Positions 56,129 to 64,000 of a DNA stretch of 64,000 nt are shown one piece after another. Position 1 is the stretch's first letter. Every line of letters starts with the position of its first letter. The notes beneath the pieces are model-generated. The model was not told the origin of the DNA. It saw nothing but the letters and a program-made list of their open reading frames with translations, and ran no database searches. The translations under genes and the position numbers were made by a program. Source of the DNA: Pandoraea commovens (GTDB taxonomy: Bacteria; Pseudomonadota; Gammaproteobacteria; Burkholderiales; Burkholderiaceae); contig NZ_CABPSA010000007.1 of NCBI RefSeq assembly GCF_902459615.1, positions 62,001 through 126,000 of the forward strand. The letters are read 5' to 3'.

Positions 56129-59100
56129 TCATTGCGATTTGGGACGAAGAACAGCCTTAAGCAATGCGGGCAGCGCCAGAAGGACCAGCGGCATCTGGAC
56201 GATAAGGCCCGCGATGATGGCCACCGCCAATGGCTGCTGCATCGCGGAGCCTTGTCCGATGGCAAACGCCAGCGGCAGCAGCGCAAGGATCGCGGCCAAC
56301 GTCGTCATTGCAATCGGACGAAGTCGATTCTGCCCGGCGACAATCAGCGCTTCTTCCAGCGGCATGCCCTCCCGCGTCAGGCTCTGAAGCTCCGATACAT
56401 AGAAGATCGCCACCTCCGTCACGATGCCGATGATCATCGTCATCCCCATCATCGCCGTGATGTTCAACTCGATGCCGGTCACCCACAAGCCGACGAATAC
56501 CGCACCAGCGGCCAGCATCGGCATGGCCAGCACGGCGGCCGCCACACGAAATCGCTCGTAAAGGAACAGCAACAGCGCAAAGACCAGTGCGACGGCCGCC
56601 CCGAACACGACCATCAGACCGTGGAACGCGATTTGCTGCTGCTCGTAGAGCCCGCCCAGCGCGTAGTAGGTGCCCTTGGGAAGCAACGGCTGCGTGCCGA
56701 GCATCTGCTTCACATCGCCGATTACCGAGCCGAGATCGCGCCCGCTGATCCGCGCCGTGACCGCCACCATCGGCTTCAGGTTGTCCCGTTCGATTTCGGG
56801 TTGTCCGGTGACCGGGACAAGTTTGGCCACGCGGTCTAACGGAAACAGATGACCGTCGGGTGCGCGCAGGAGCAATTGGGCAAGCCCAGTATCGGTCAGC
56901 GCCTTCGCACCGGTCAGCTGAACGCGAATCCCCATGGCTTTGACGCCGACCTGATAGGTCGTCGCCACATTGCCTGCCAGCAGATCAGAAACCTGTTGGG
57001 CCACCCACTGCGGATCGACACCCTGCGCGGCCGCCGCGTCGGGCTGGATCTGGATGTCGAGCGCGTCACCGGCCGGATTGATCCCGTCATTCACATCGAC
57101 GACGCCCGACACGTGCGCGAGGGCCCCCGCGACCTTGCGGGCCGTAGCCTCCAGCACCGCCTGATCGTCGCCGTAAATCTTGATTTGCACGGGTTGAGGC
57201 ACCGCCGTCAGATCGCCGATGAGATCCTCCATCAGTTGAGCAAACTCAACGCTCACGCCGGGCACCCTCGCTTCCACCTGTGTGCGAATGTCGTTCATCA
57301 CGGTATCGATCGGTTGCCTGCCGCCGGACTTCAACCGCACGAAGAAGTCCCCTCGATTCGGCTCACCCAGACCATCGCCCAGCCCTGTCCCGGTGCGTCG
57401 CGAGTACGTCTGCACATTCGGGTTGGACTGAACGATCTGCTCGATCTGGCGCACCAGTCGATCGCTCTCCGTCACCGATGTGCCCGGGGCCGTGTGATAG
57501 TCCAGCACGAAGCCGCCCTCGTCCATGCTCGGCATGAAGCCGCTGCCAACCTGCGTGAACGCGAATGCGGCAGCCGCCGCGAGCGGGACAATCCCGAGCA
57601 GCATGCGTGACGGGCGCAGTGTGAGCCCTCTCACCACACGTGTGTAGCGGGCGTCGACCCATCGCGCAATCTTGCCGCTGCTGTCCGCATGGGCGTCTTT
57701 TGCCGTCAGCCAGTGATCGCAAAGCAGCGGAATCGCCAGCCACGTCACACAGAACGACACAAAGAGCGCGCTTGCCATCGTGACGGAAAGCGCCTTGAAG
57801 AACGCACCGGTGACGCCTGTCAGAAGGCCAGCGGCACAAAGATGATCAGCGTGGCTGCCGACGAACCGGCAAGCGGTCGCGTGAACTCAAGCGCCGCCGC
57901 CATGACCCGGCCGTGAAACTTCTCTGCGCCATGCTCATGCATGCGCCGCACGATGTGCTCGATCATCACGATGGCGTCGTCGATGATCAGACCGACGGCC
58001 GCCGCCATGCCGCCCAGCGTCATGATGTTGAGTCCCATGCCGAATAGATGGAGCACCAGAAACGTTGCCGCCATCACGACAGGCACTTGCGCCACAGCGA
58101 TGGCAGTGATTTTCCAGTTCCGCAGAAACAGCAGCAACGTAAAGGCGGCCAGCACGACGCCGATGAGCATGGCGTCGCGAACGCTGGCCGCAGACGCGAT
58201 GACAAGCTCACTTTGGTCGTACCAGTTGGAGAGCTTCACGTCCGACGGCAACTGCGCCTTGAAGTCCACCAGCTTTGCCTGAACGTCGCGCGCAATCGCC
58301 ACACTGTTGGCGCCCGGCTGCTGGTAGATGTTGAGCAGCACGGCGTCGCGGCCATTGGCGGTGACACGCAGCCATTGCGGAACGGTCCCCTGCGAGATGT
58401 TCGCGACGTCCGACAAATGGACCGGTCCGCCCGGCGTGTTCGCCACGACCACCCCGGCAAGCGTCTGCGGCGACGTCAGCGACGCGTGTGCGATAGCCAG
58501 ATACAGCTTGTCGTGATCTTCGAGCCGACCGCTCGCGAGCAACACGTTGCTTGCCCCGACCGCCTTGACTACATCACCGATCGCAAGCTTGTAGGCGGCG
58601 AGCCGAAGGGGGTCGACAGTGACTTCAAGCTCGTCCTGCGCACCGCCTGCGGCCTCGACTCTCGCCACCCCGGCTACGGCCGACAGCAGCGGGCGCAACT
58701 GATACTGGGCAAGGTTGTACAGCTCCGAAGGCGAGCGTTTCGCGCTCGTCAGGCTATAGGCGATGACGGGAAACACCGTCGGGTCCATTCGCCGCACCCG
58801 CGTCGACGTCCCAGCCGGTAGCGAGGGCAACGTCTCTGCGATGGCCGACTGAATCTGAAGCGTGGCCAACGCCATGTCGGTGCCCCAGTCGAAGTTCACC
58901 GCAATCTCGGCGCTGCCGCGACTCGTTCGGGACGTCACGCCGCGCACGTTCGGCGCACGATGCAGCGCCTCTTCGACCGGCATGGTGACGAGCGTCGCCA
59001 TTTGCTCGGCGGGGCGATCACCGGCGTCCAGTGACACGACGACGCGCGGGAACGCAACGTCCGGAAACAGCGAAATCGGCAACTGCGTCGACATGAGTGC

Positions 59101-59175
59101 GCCCGCAATCGCGATCATCGACACGACGAACAGCAACGAGCGCCGGTGCGCCTGCATCCATTGCACGAAACTCAT
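56129..59175 (-). pseudogene. RND efflux permease disrupted by a one-base frameshift
   Basis: Read together, the region encodes an RND permease of about 1015 residues. The N-terminal half runs from the ATG at 59175 to a premature stop at 57820 (451 aa). It includes PISLFPDVAFPRVVVSLDAG and the helix-4 proton-relay string GLIIDDAIVMIE with its two Asp. The rest continues in another frame: FLTGVTGAFFKALSVTMAS, then MASALFVSFCVTWLAIPLL and so on to 56129. Frames rejoin if one base is added in the CTTCTGACAGG sequence near 57820, so a single-base deletion is the simplest cause. It follows the membrane-fusion gene with a TGATG overlap. If real, the pump is dead. Confidence 0.88.
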
Positions 59176-60287
59176 CAGTGGTCTCCTGCGACGGTCACCG
59201 TCATGCCTTCGGTCAACTCGTAGTTGCCTGCCACGACGACCGGTGCCCCTTTGAGCAGATCGCCGTCGACACCGTATTTCTCCCCGGCGTCGACTTCCGG
59301 ACGCACCGCGATTCGGTGCGCACGGTGCAAGCCGTCGATCTGGAAGAGATACGCGCCGTCCTTGTCGCGAAGCACGGCGCTACGCGGCACAACCCAGTGT
59401 TGCGCCGGTCGCGTCTGGATCGATGCGCTTACGCGCGTTCCAGGAATCAGGCCCGGGCTCGCAGGCGCATGCGCCGTCACAACCACGGCTTGCGTGACCG
59501 GATCGATGGCGGCACCGATGGTGGCGACGCGTCCGGTGACGACACCGCCCGTCAGATTGGCGGAGACCGGCCGGACCTCGACCACGTCCCCTGGGTGAAT
59601 ACTGGCCGCGAGCGATGGCTCGACGTTCAGGACAAGGTTCGGCACTTGAGCGTGCTGTGCGTCGCGGGCCAGCAGGCCGAGCGGTGCTCCGCTTGCAACC
59701 TGATCGCCCTGCCCCGCACTCAGTTGGACGACCACGCCGTCAAAGGGCGCGCGCAGCGTTTGCGTTCCGTTCGTCGCGCCGACACGCTGTTGAACCGCCT
59801 CGGCCTGCACGGCGTCGTCCAGCGATTTTTGCGCCGCGTCGAGTTGCGATTGCGTCGCCAGATGGGTGTCGTAAAGCGCGCGCGTATGCGCCAGGTCTCG
59901 ACGGGCCGCTGCCAGCGCCGTACTGGCCTGATCGCGAGCGAGGGTCGCGGCAGCGTCCGCTACTACGTCCATCAGCGGCGTTCCCTTGGCAACCCGCTGA
60001 CCGGGCGCGACGCGAAGCGCCGCAATCCGCACCGTATAGGGCAGCGTGACGGACTGAACCGCCGCGCCGGACGCCGACACGGCACCGTACGCGCTGACCG
60101 GTTGCGCAATCACCGCTTGCCTGACCGGTAACGCCGTCACCGAGACGGTGGCCGCATCTGCCGCTGCGCTGCCGCTAAACGAGGCGAGCAGACAACCCAG
60201 ACCGAGTACGCCGGCCTGCCCCAGCGAGAGAATTTGCGGGCGTGCGCTGGCCCAGCGACGCGCGGCCGCTTGTTTATTTCTGTTCAT
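59175..60287 (-). CDS. RND membrane-fusion (HlyD-like periplasmic adaptor) protein
   Basis: The 370-residue adaptor has a signal sequence (basic start, VLGLGCLLASFSGSAAADA). Its barrel-sandwich half motifs are TLPYTVRIAALRVAPGQRV and TLRAPFDGVVVQLSAGQGDQV, separated by a coiled hairpin rich in Ala/Gln/Arg/Asp. The C-terminal beta-barrel includes TGRVATIGAAIDP. The ATG at 60287 follows AAGGA; it overlaps the TolC-like gene by 14 bp. It should link inner permease and outer channel, but the downstream permease is frameshifted, so the complex is probably non-functional. Confidence 0.88.
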   Translation of the reverse strand: MNRNKQAAARRWASARPQILSLGQAGVLGLGCLLASFSGSAAADAATVSVTALPVRQAVIAQPVSAYGAVSASGAAVQSVTLPYTVRIAALRVAPGQRVAKGTPLMDVVADAAATLARDQASTALAAARRDLAHTRALYDTHLATQSQLDAAQKSLDDAVQAEAVQQRVGATNGTQTLRAPFDGVVVQLSAGQGDQVASGAPLGLLARDAQHAQVPNLVLNVEPSLAASIHPGDVVEVRPVSANLTGGVVTGRVATIGAAIDPVTQAVVVTAHAPASPGLIPGTRVSASIQTRPAQHWVVPRSAVLRDKDGAYLFQIDGLHRAHRIAVRPEVDAGEKYGVDGDLLKGAPVVVAGNYELTEGMTVTVAGDH

Positions 60288-61677
60288 GATTGGATTCCTT
60301 GGACGGAGTGCTGTCGGACACCATGGCCAGTCCGGCCAGTGTTTCGATGGTGATGTCCTGCTCTTCGACGGCCTCACGCAGTGACAACGCCTCGATGGAC
60401 TTTGCCAACCACGCCAGACGGCTGTCGGTATAGGCGGTGAGCGTGAGATTGCGGGCTTGAAACTCGCGGGTTGCGTCGGCGCTCACTTGCGACAGACCGG
60501 GAAGCACGCCTTCGACGTCGCGTAGCTGCGTGCGCGAAATCGTGCGATCCGCGCGCAACCGGGCGATATCGGCATAGGCCTGATTCAGACGAATCTGGTA
60601 CTCGTCATGCAGCCGGGTGCGCGTCGCGGATTCGATGGCGACGTTGCCCTGATTTCGATTGAAGATGGGCAGGCTCAGATTGATCTGAAAGCCTGAGGTG
60701 TAGACGTTTGAGGTGTCACGCGCTCGGACAAAACCCACCGTCAGACTCGGGAACTGTTTGAGAATGGCCTGGCGGTACTGTGCGTCCTGCGCTGCATAAC
60801 CTTGTGCCAGCGCCAGCAAATCGGCGCGACGTTGTGCGAGATGGCCGACGGCCTCATCCAGTGCGACGTCGGACGCCGCAACATCCCGCGCACCGCCAAT
60901 GAGCGTGAGTTCCGTCTCCGGCGACAAACCTAGCAATGCGTTGAGATCGGCATGCGCCTGAAGATCCGCATGCTGCAAGTCGGTGTATTGCTTGTGGGTA
61001 TCCTGCGCGGAAGTCAGCGCTGCGCTGACGTTATCCGATGTCAGATTGCCTGCGCTGACTGCCTCCCGATAGGTCTCATAGCGTGCCTGCGCCAGCTCAC
61101 TCGCCTGACGCGCCAACGGCAGCAGTTCGTCCTGAATGCAGACCTTCGCGAACAGGCGGCGGGCCTGAGCGATGATTTGCTGCTCTTGCCAGAGCAGTCC
61201 GAGATCGAGCTTACCGACGTTGTGTTCCGCCACGGCTTTCGCCCCGGGAATCGAGGCAATCGCCATCAGATCCATCGTGATGCCGTAGTTGAACGCGCGC
61301 GTCGCATTACTGCCCCCCGGGGTCACGTAATCGCTCGATATCCCCACTTGCGGATCGGGCAGTAGCCCAGCGGCGTAGGACTGCGCGTGGGCAATCCCCA
61401 GGTCGTCGCGTGCCAGCTTCAGGTCGGGATTGTTCGAGACGGCGAGCATGGCCACCTCGACACTGTCCAGACCGTCCGACGGATCGAAGTGGTGCGCCGC
61501 CAGCGCGGGGAAATGCAATGAGCGCAACGTAGCGGCATCGATGGGAATGCGGCTGACGCTCGACGGGGCATCCGGCTGCGTCGGCAGAGGCACCGCACGA
61601 TACATCGTGCAGCCGCCGAGCAATACAGCGCTCAATAGCGTCGAACCAACGACGATACGACTGGGTCTGGATAGCAA
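60274..61677 (-). CDS. TolC-family outer-membrane efflux channel lipoprotein
   Basis: This 467-residue outer-membrane factor is predicted to be lipidated (lipobox LLGGC, Cys about residue 23). Two long alpha-helical OEP regions (about residues 75-250 and 290-450) match the tripartite efflux channel family. The start is a TTG at 61677 preceded by GGAGG at good spacing, and it is the first gene of the efflux operon. A PmrA/QseB-type box lies 58-74 bp upstream. Reading frame is intact. Confidence 0.87.
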   Translation of the reverse strand: MLSRPSRIVVGSTLLSAVLLGGCTMYRAVPLPTQPDAPSSVSRIPIDAATLRSLHFPALAAHHFDPSDGLDSVEVAMLAVSNNPDLKLARDDLGIAHAQSYAAGLLPDPQVGISSDYVTPGGSNATRAFNYGITMDLMAIASIPGAKAVAEHNVGKLDLGLLWQEQQIIAQARRLFAKVCIQDELLPLARQASELAQARYETYREAVSAGNLTSDNVSAALTSAQDTHKQYTDLQHADLQAHADLNALLGLSPETELTLIGGARDVAASDVALDEAVGHLAQRRADLLALAQGYAAQDAQYRQAILKQFPSLTVGFVRARDTSNVYTSGFQINLSLPIFNRNQGNVAIESATRTRLHDEYQIRLNQAYADIARLRADRTISRTQLRDVEGVLPGLSQVSADATREFQARNLTLTAYTDSRLAWLAKSIEALSLREAVEEQDITIETLAGLAMVSDSTPSKESNHEQK

Positions 61678-61734
61678 TCTGGGCCTCCAACGGCAAGGAG
61701 TGGTGACGTTGGGGCCGATTCTAAAAAGCGGTGC

Positions 61735-61751
61735 CTTAAGAACTGCTTAAG
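61735..61751. promoter_or_regulatory. PmrA/QseB-type box 1 (perfect)
   Basis: CTTAAG (61735-61740) and CTTAAG (61746-61751) are spaced by 5 bp. This is exactly the YTTAAG-N5-YTTAAG binding site of PmrA/QseB-type response regulators. It lies 58 bp upstream of the TolC-like start on the efflux side of the divergent promoter. Confidence 0.7.
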
Positions 61752-61800
61752 CAAGCCATACAAGCGGGCGCATTGACCGTGTGCGACACGACGGCTGCCG

Positions 61801-61817
61801 GTTAAGCATCCCCTAAG
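61801..61817. promoter_or_regulatory. PmrA/QseB-type box 2
   Basis: GTTAAG (61801-61806) and CCTAAG (61812-61817) are again separated by 5 bp, with one change in each half from YTTAAG. It lies 65 bp upstream of the truncated response regulator and probably served autoregulation. Confidence 0.5.
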
Positions 61818-61881
61818 GAAAGCGGTGGCAGAATGCCTGTTTATCGATTCGCGGCTTGTTGGCGTTTGGGGGAGCTACGGG

Positions 61882-62370
61882 ATGAGACTACTGCTGGTCG
61901 AAGACGACCCGATGATCGCCGAAACGGTGCAGGACGCCATGCGTAGCGAAGGACATGCCGTGGACTGGGCGTCCGATGGTCGGGCGGCGGAATTGTCGTT
62001 GGGCAACGCCGTCTACGAGCTGGTGCTTCTCGATCTGGGTTTGCCGAAACAGGACGGTATCGAAGTCCTGAAACGCTATCGCAAGGCCGGTGGCACGTCT
62101 CCCGTCCTGATTCTCACGGCCCGCGACGCCCTGACGGATCGCGTGCAGGGGCTGGATGCCGGAGCCGACGACTATCTGGTCAAACCGTTCGAACTGGACG
62201 AGCTGGCCGCCCGGGTCAGAGCACTGGGCCGTCGCCGAGTCGGACAGGCTGCACCGCTCTACGTGCACGGCACGCTGATGCTGGACCCTTCCGCCCACAC
62301 GGTTTCGCTCGATGGGCAGGCGGTCGACCTTCTCCCCCGCGAATTCGCGTTGCTGTCTGCATTGATGGAA
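61882..62370 (+). pseudogene. Truncated OmpR-family response regulator (QseB/PmrA-like)
   Basis: From the ATG at 61882 (GGGGGAG upstream) the receiver domain is complete: acidic pair ED in LLVEDDPM, phospho-acceptor Asp51 in LLDLGLP and Lys101 in DDYLVKPFE. The winged-helix output domain begins (LYVHGTLMLDPSAHTV, LLPREFALLSALME) but family similarity stops at about residue 163 of a normal 220. The reading frame then runs on through unrelated sequence to 62484, because it has entered the kinase gene in the wrong frame. The recognition helix is missing, so DNA binding should be lost. Confidence 0.88.
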
Positions 62371-62711
62371 ACGCCAGCACCGGCCTCACCATGCTGTTGG
62401 CGAATCTTGTCGACAACGCGCTTCGTCATACGCCGCGGGGCGGTGCCGTCGATGTGCGGCTGTCGAGCGGTAGCAGCGGCGTGACACTGGAAGTGATCGA
62501 TACCGGACCCGGTGTCGCGCCGAATGAACTTGAGAAGGTCACCACGCGGTTCTATCGCGGTGACGAGGCGGTCGGGCAAGGCAGCGGCCTGGGCTTGTCG
62601 ATTGTCGGTCGGGTCGCCGAGCGCCATCGCGCGCGACTGGTGCTGGAGAATCGAACAGACCGGACGGGCCTGATCGCGCGTGTGGCACCGTTGTTGTCAG
62701 CTAGCGCCTGA
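62367..62711 (+). pseudogene. Remnant of the cognate sensor kinase (HATPase domain only)
   Basis: Beginning at about 62367, in a different frame from the regulator, the sequence encodes the ATPase half of a QseC/PmrB-type histidine kinase. The N-box is LLANLVDNALRHTPRGG, G1 is VIDTGPGV, and the F/G2 region is FYRGDEAVGQGSGLGLSIV. The membrane, sensor and His-containing dimerisation parts are missing. A single deletion that joined the middle of the regulator to the middle of the kinase explains both fragments. No start codon context is convincing, so it is probably not translated. Confidence 0.88.
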
Positions 62712-62800
62712 GCGGATGGCCGGTCGACGTCCCAAATGAATTCTCAGACGGCGCCGACGGCAATCGCCACCGGCCCCTTCCCATCGAACTGCATCTCGCC

Positions 62801-64000
62801 TCAATGACTCTGCGCCGCAGCCGGTTGCATCCGCTTACGCTCGGCGTCGCTCAAGCTACGCCAGAGTGCGGGATCGACCTTGCCGCCCATGCCGAGAATC
62901 TGCACGGGGCTTGATGCATCGTACCGATAGCCTGCCCCGTAGCGTGCCGCGTCGCCGTTGGCTGCCGACGGCTTGCCGTCCGCCTCGCCCTGCGAACCCT
63001 GCACCGACGCGCCCAGCATCCGCACCGTGAAGATCGACGACTGTCCTGCGCGTTGGCTAGCCCGGTCGCGTGACACAGCATCCTGCGCTGCGGCAGCCGC
63101 CTGCGCGGCCGTCGCGCTTGCGTTCGTCAACGCCCCCACATTCACCGCTGCGATGGTCGGAATGCCCACCGACTTGCCCTGCACCTGAATGTTGTCGGCA
63201 TTTAGCACGCGTAGCGCCGCGATGTTGACGTTGCCGGACACGCGAATGCCCGCTTCGCCCGCATCGATCGTGCCGAGCGGCGCGATCAGGTCGATGTCGC
63301 CCGGCGGAATCTCCGGAATCGGATTGAGCGTTGCGATACCGGCCCCGGTGTTCGGTGTCGTCGGCGACAGCGAAACCATGCCCATCTCGTCGTACACCCG
63401 ACGCTGCGGCGTGTAGACCACCGTCGACTTCGAACCGCGCCCGGCGTTGATGTCTCCCTGCGCCGACCACGCCAGTACATTGCCGCCGAACGTCGTGAAG
63501 ATACGGCTCTGGCCCAACAGGATGCTGTCTCGCGAATACAGATCCACGTTGCCGCGACCCTGCGTGAGGACACCCGATCCTTCGCCGGGGACGAAGCCGC
63601 CGTCTACGCCGATCAGCGTTCGTCCGCCCGGCGTGACGATGCTGATCCCGCCACCGAAGTCCGTGTGAATCCCAGCGTCCTGCACTTCGTAATGCGGCAC
63701 GTCGTATTGCGGGCTGCCACGGGCAATCCATTGCGCCTGCGTCAGATACTGAACGCCCGGCAGCGGACGCACTGTCGCCTCGCGATTCAGGTTTTGCAGG
63801 TAATACTTCGCGCTGCTGTACATCGTGACGCTGCCCTCGTATGTCAGCGGGTTTCCGGCGGCGTCGTGCGTTGGGAACAGCGTGGCGATGGCTTCGCGTC
63901 CGCGCAGATAACTGCCCGCACGCGCGCCGCCAGTCTCGTTGTACTCGCGCCCAGACGCCCGCAGCTCCGCAAAGTACACGTCGCGCAGATACGTGCGTTG
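62801..64000 (-). CDS. Filamentous-haemagglutinin-like protein, C-terminal part (DUF3739 type)
   Basis: The frame runs off the window end and is 399 residues so far; the apparent first start (a GTG at 63979) is internal. The sequence has beta-helix features of large TpsA exoproteins: repeated short strands with VDLYSRDSILLGQSRIFTT, VLAWSAQGDINAGRG and LIAPLGTIDAGEAGIRVSG. The region GVQYLTQAQWIARGSPQYDV is also visible. It ends in PAAAQSH after a basic DUF3739-like C-terminus. Such proteins are secreted across the outer membrane by FhaC-like partners and often act in adhesion. It is convergent with the kinase remnant; the TpsB partner is not in the adjacent sequence shown. Confidence 0.8.
   Translation of the reverse strand, partial: QRTYLRDVYFAELRASGREYNETGGARAGSYLRGREAIATLFPTHDAAGNPLTYEGSVTMYSSAKYYLQNLNREATVRPLPGVQYLTQAQWIARGSPQYDVPHYEVQDAGIHTDFGGGISIVTPGGRTLIGVDGGFVPGEGSGVLTQGRGNVDLYSRDSILLGQSRIFTTFGGNVLAWSAQGDINAGRGSKSTVVYTPQRRVYDEMGMVSLSPTTPNTGAGIATLNPIPEIPPGDIDLIAPLGTIDAGEAGIRVSGNVNIAALRVLNADNIQVQGKSVGIPTIAAVNVGALTNASATAAQAAAAAQDAVSRDRASQRAGQSSIFTVRMLGASVQGSQGEADGKPSAANGDAARYGAGYRYDASSPVQILGMGGKVDPALWRSLSDAERKRMQPAAAQSH

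Noticed and set aside
62371-62484. The response-regulator frame continuing after residue 163 as a fused functional protein.
   Set aside because: The added 37 residues are out of frame with the kinase and resemble no domain, so they are a by-product of the deletion.

Overview
The window is high-GC, densely coded DNA from a betaproteobacterium of the family Burkholderiaceae. The gene set fits Pandoraea best: an AsdA/AspT aspartate system, a GBP-type porin, Fds formate dehydrogenase, CUT1 and GSI-type ABC importers and a DUF3739 filamentous haemagglutinin. The genus is an inference, because no rRNA or housekeeping marker is present. I found no tRNA, rRNA, CRISPR array, prophage or complete insertion sequence.

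Layout. 1-5.5 kb: the end of an NAD-linked formate dehydrogenase operon (fdsA tail, fdsD), an EamA exporter, two poorly known genes, a probable small RNA and an atypical FhaC/ShlB-like outer-membrane protein. 5.8-11 kb: asdA with two tandem aspartate:alanine antiporter paralogues, a decarboxylation-driven proton-motive cycle, ended by a clear terminator. 11.4-16.5 kb: single genes (YXWGXW protein, MATE exporter, HisN-type phosphatase, RarD-like exporter, small lipoprotein, universal stress protein). 16.5-21 kb: a CUT1 sugar/glycerol-phosphate-type ABC importer. 21.2-23.1 kb: an alpha/beta hydrolase coupled to a DUF4118-PAS membrane protein.

23.3-33.2 kb: a minus-strand peptide-scavenging locus, rpiR-iaaA-gsiA-gsiB-gsiC-gsiD-dmpA-dppA. 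It joins a dipeptide/glutathione-type importer to an isoaspartyl peptidase, a DmpA-type aminopeptidase and a D-aminopeptidase. 34-41 kb: YggT, then a valine/branched acyl-CoA block (3-hydroxyisobutyryl-CoA hydrolase, acyl-CoA dehydrogenase, acyl-CoA synthetase, SDR, AraC regulator). 41-46.3 kb: a sugar-acid-type MFS carrier and porin with an IclR regulator and an operator-like dyad over the porin promoter, then a structured RNA candidate and a solo transposase-like gene.

46.5-54 kb: a minus-strand catabolic operon of unusual composition. It contains a GntR regulator, a D-2-hydroxyglutarate-dehydrogenase-like flavoprotein, a COG3618 lactonase-like amidohydrolase, an MFS carrier, EtfBA and an L-2-hydroxyglutarate-oxidase-like flavoprotein. 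I read it as a pathway oxidising both enantiomers of a 2-hydroxy acid, at least the D-form through a dedicated ETF. 54-56 kb: a small ABM-fold protein and an ammonium transporter.

56-62.7 kb: a decaying efflux module. The RND permease has a one-base frameshift, and the divergent response-regulator/sensor-kinase pair is collapsed by one internal deletion. Two PmrA/QseB-like boxes survive in the promoter between them. The window ends inside a filamentous-haemagglutinin-like gene.
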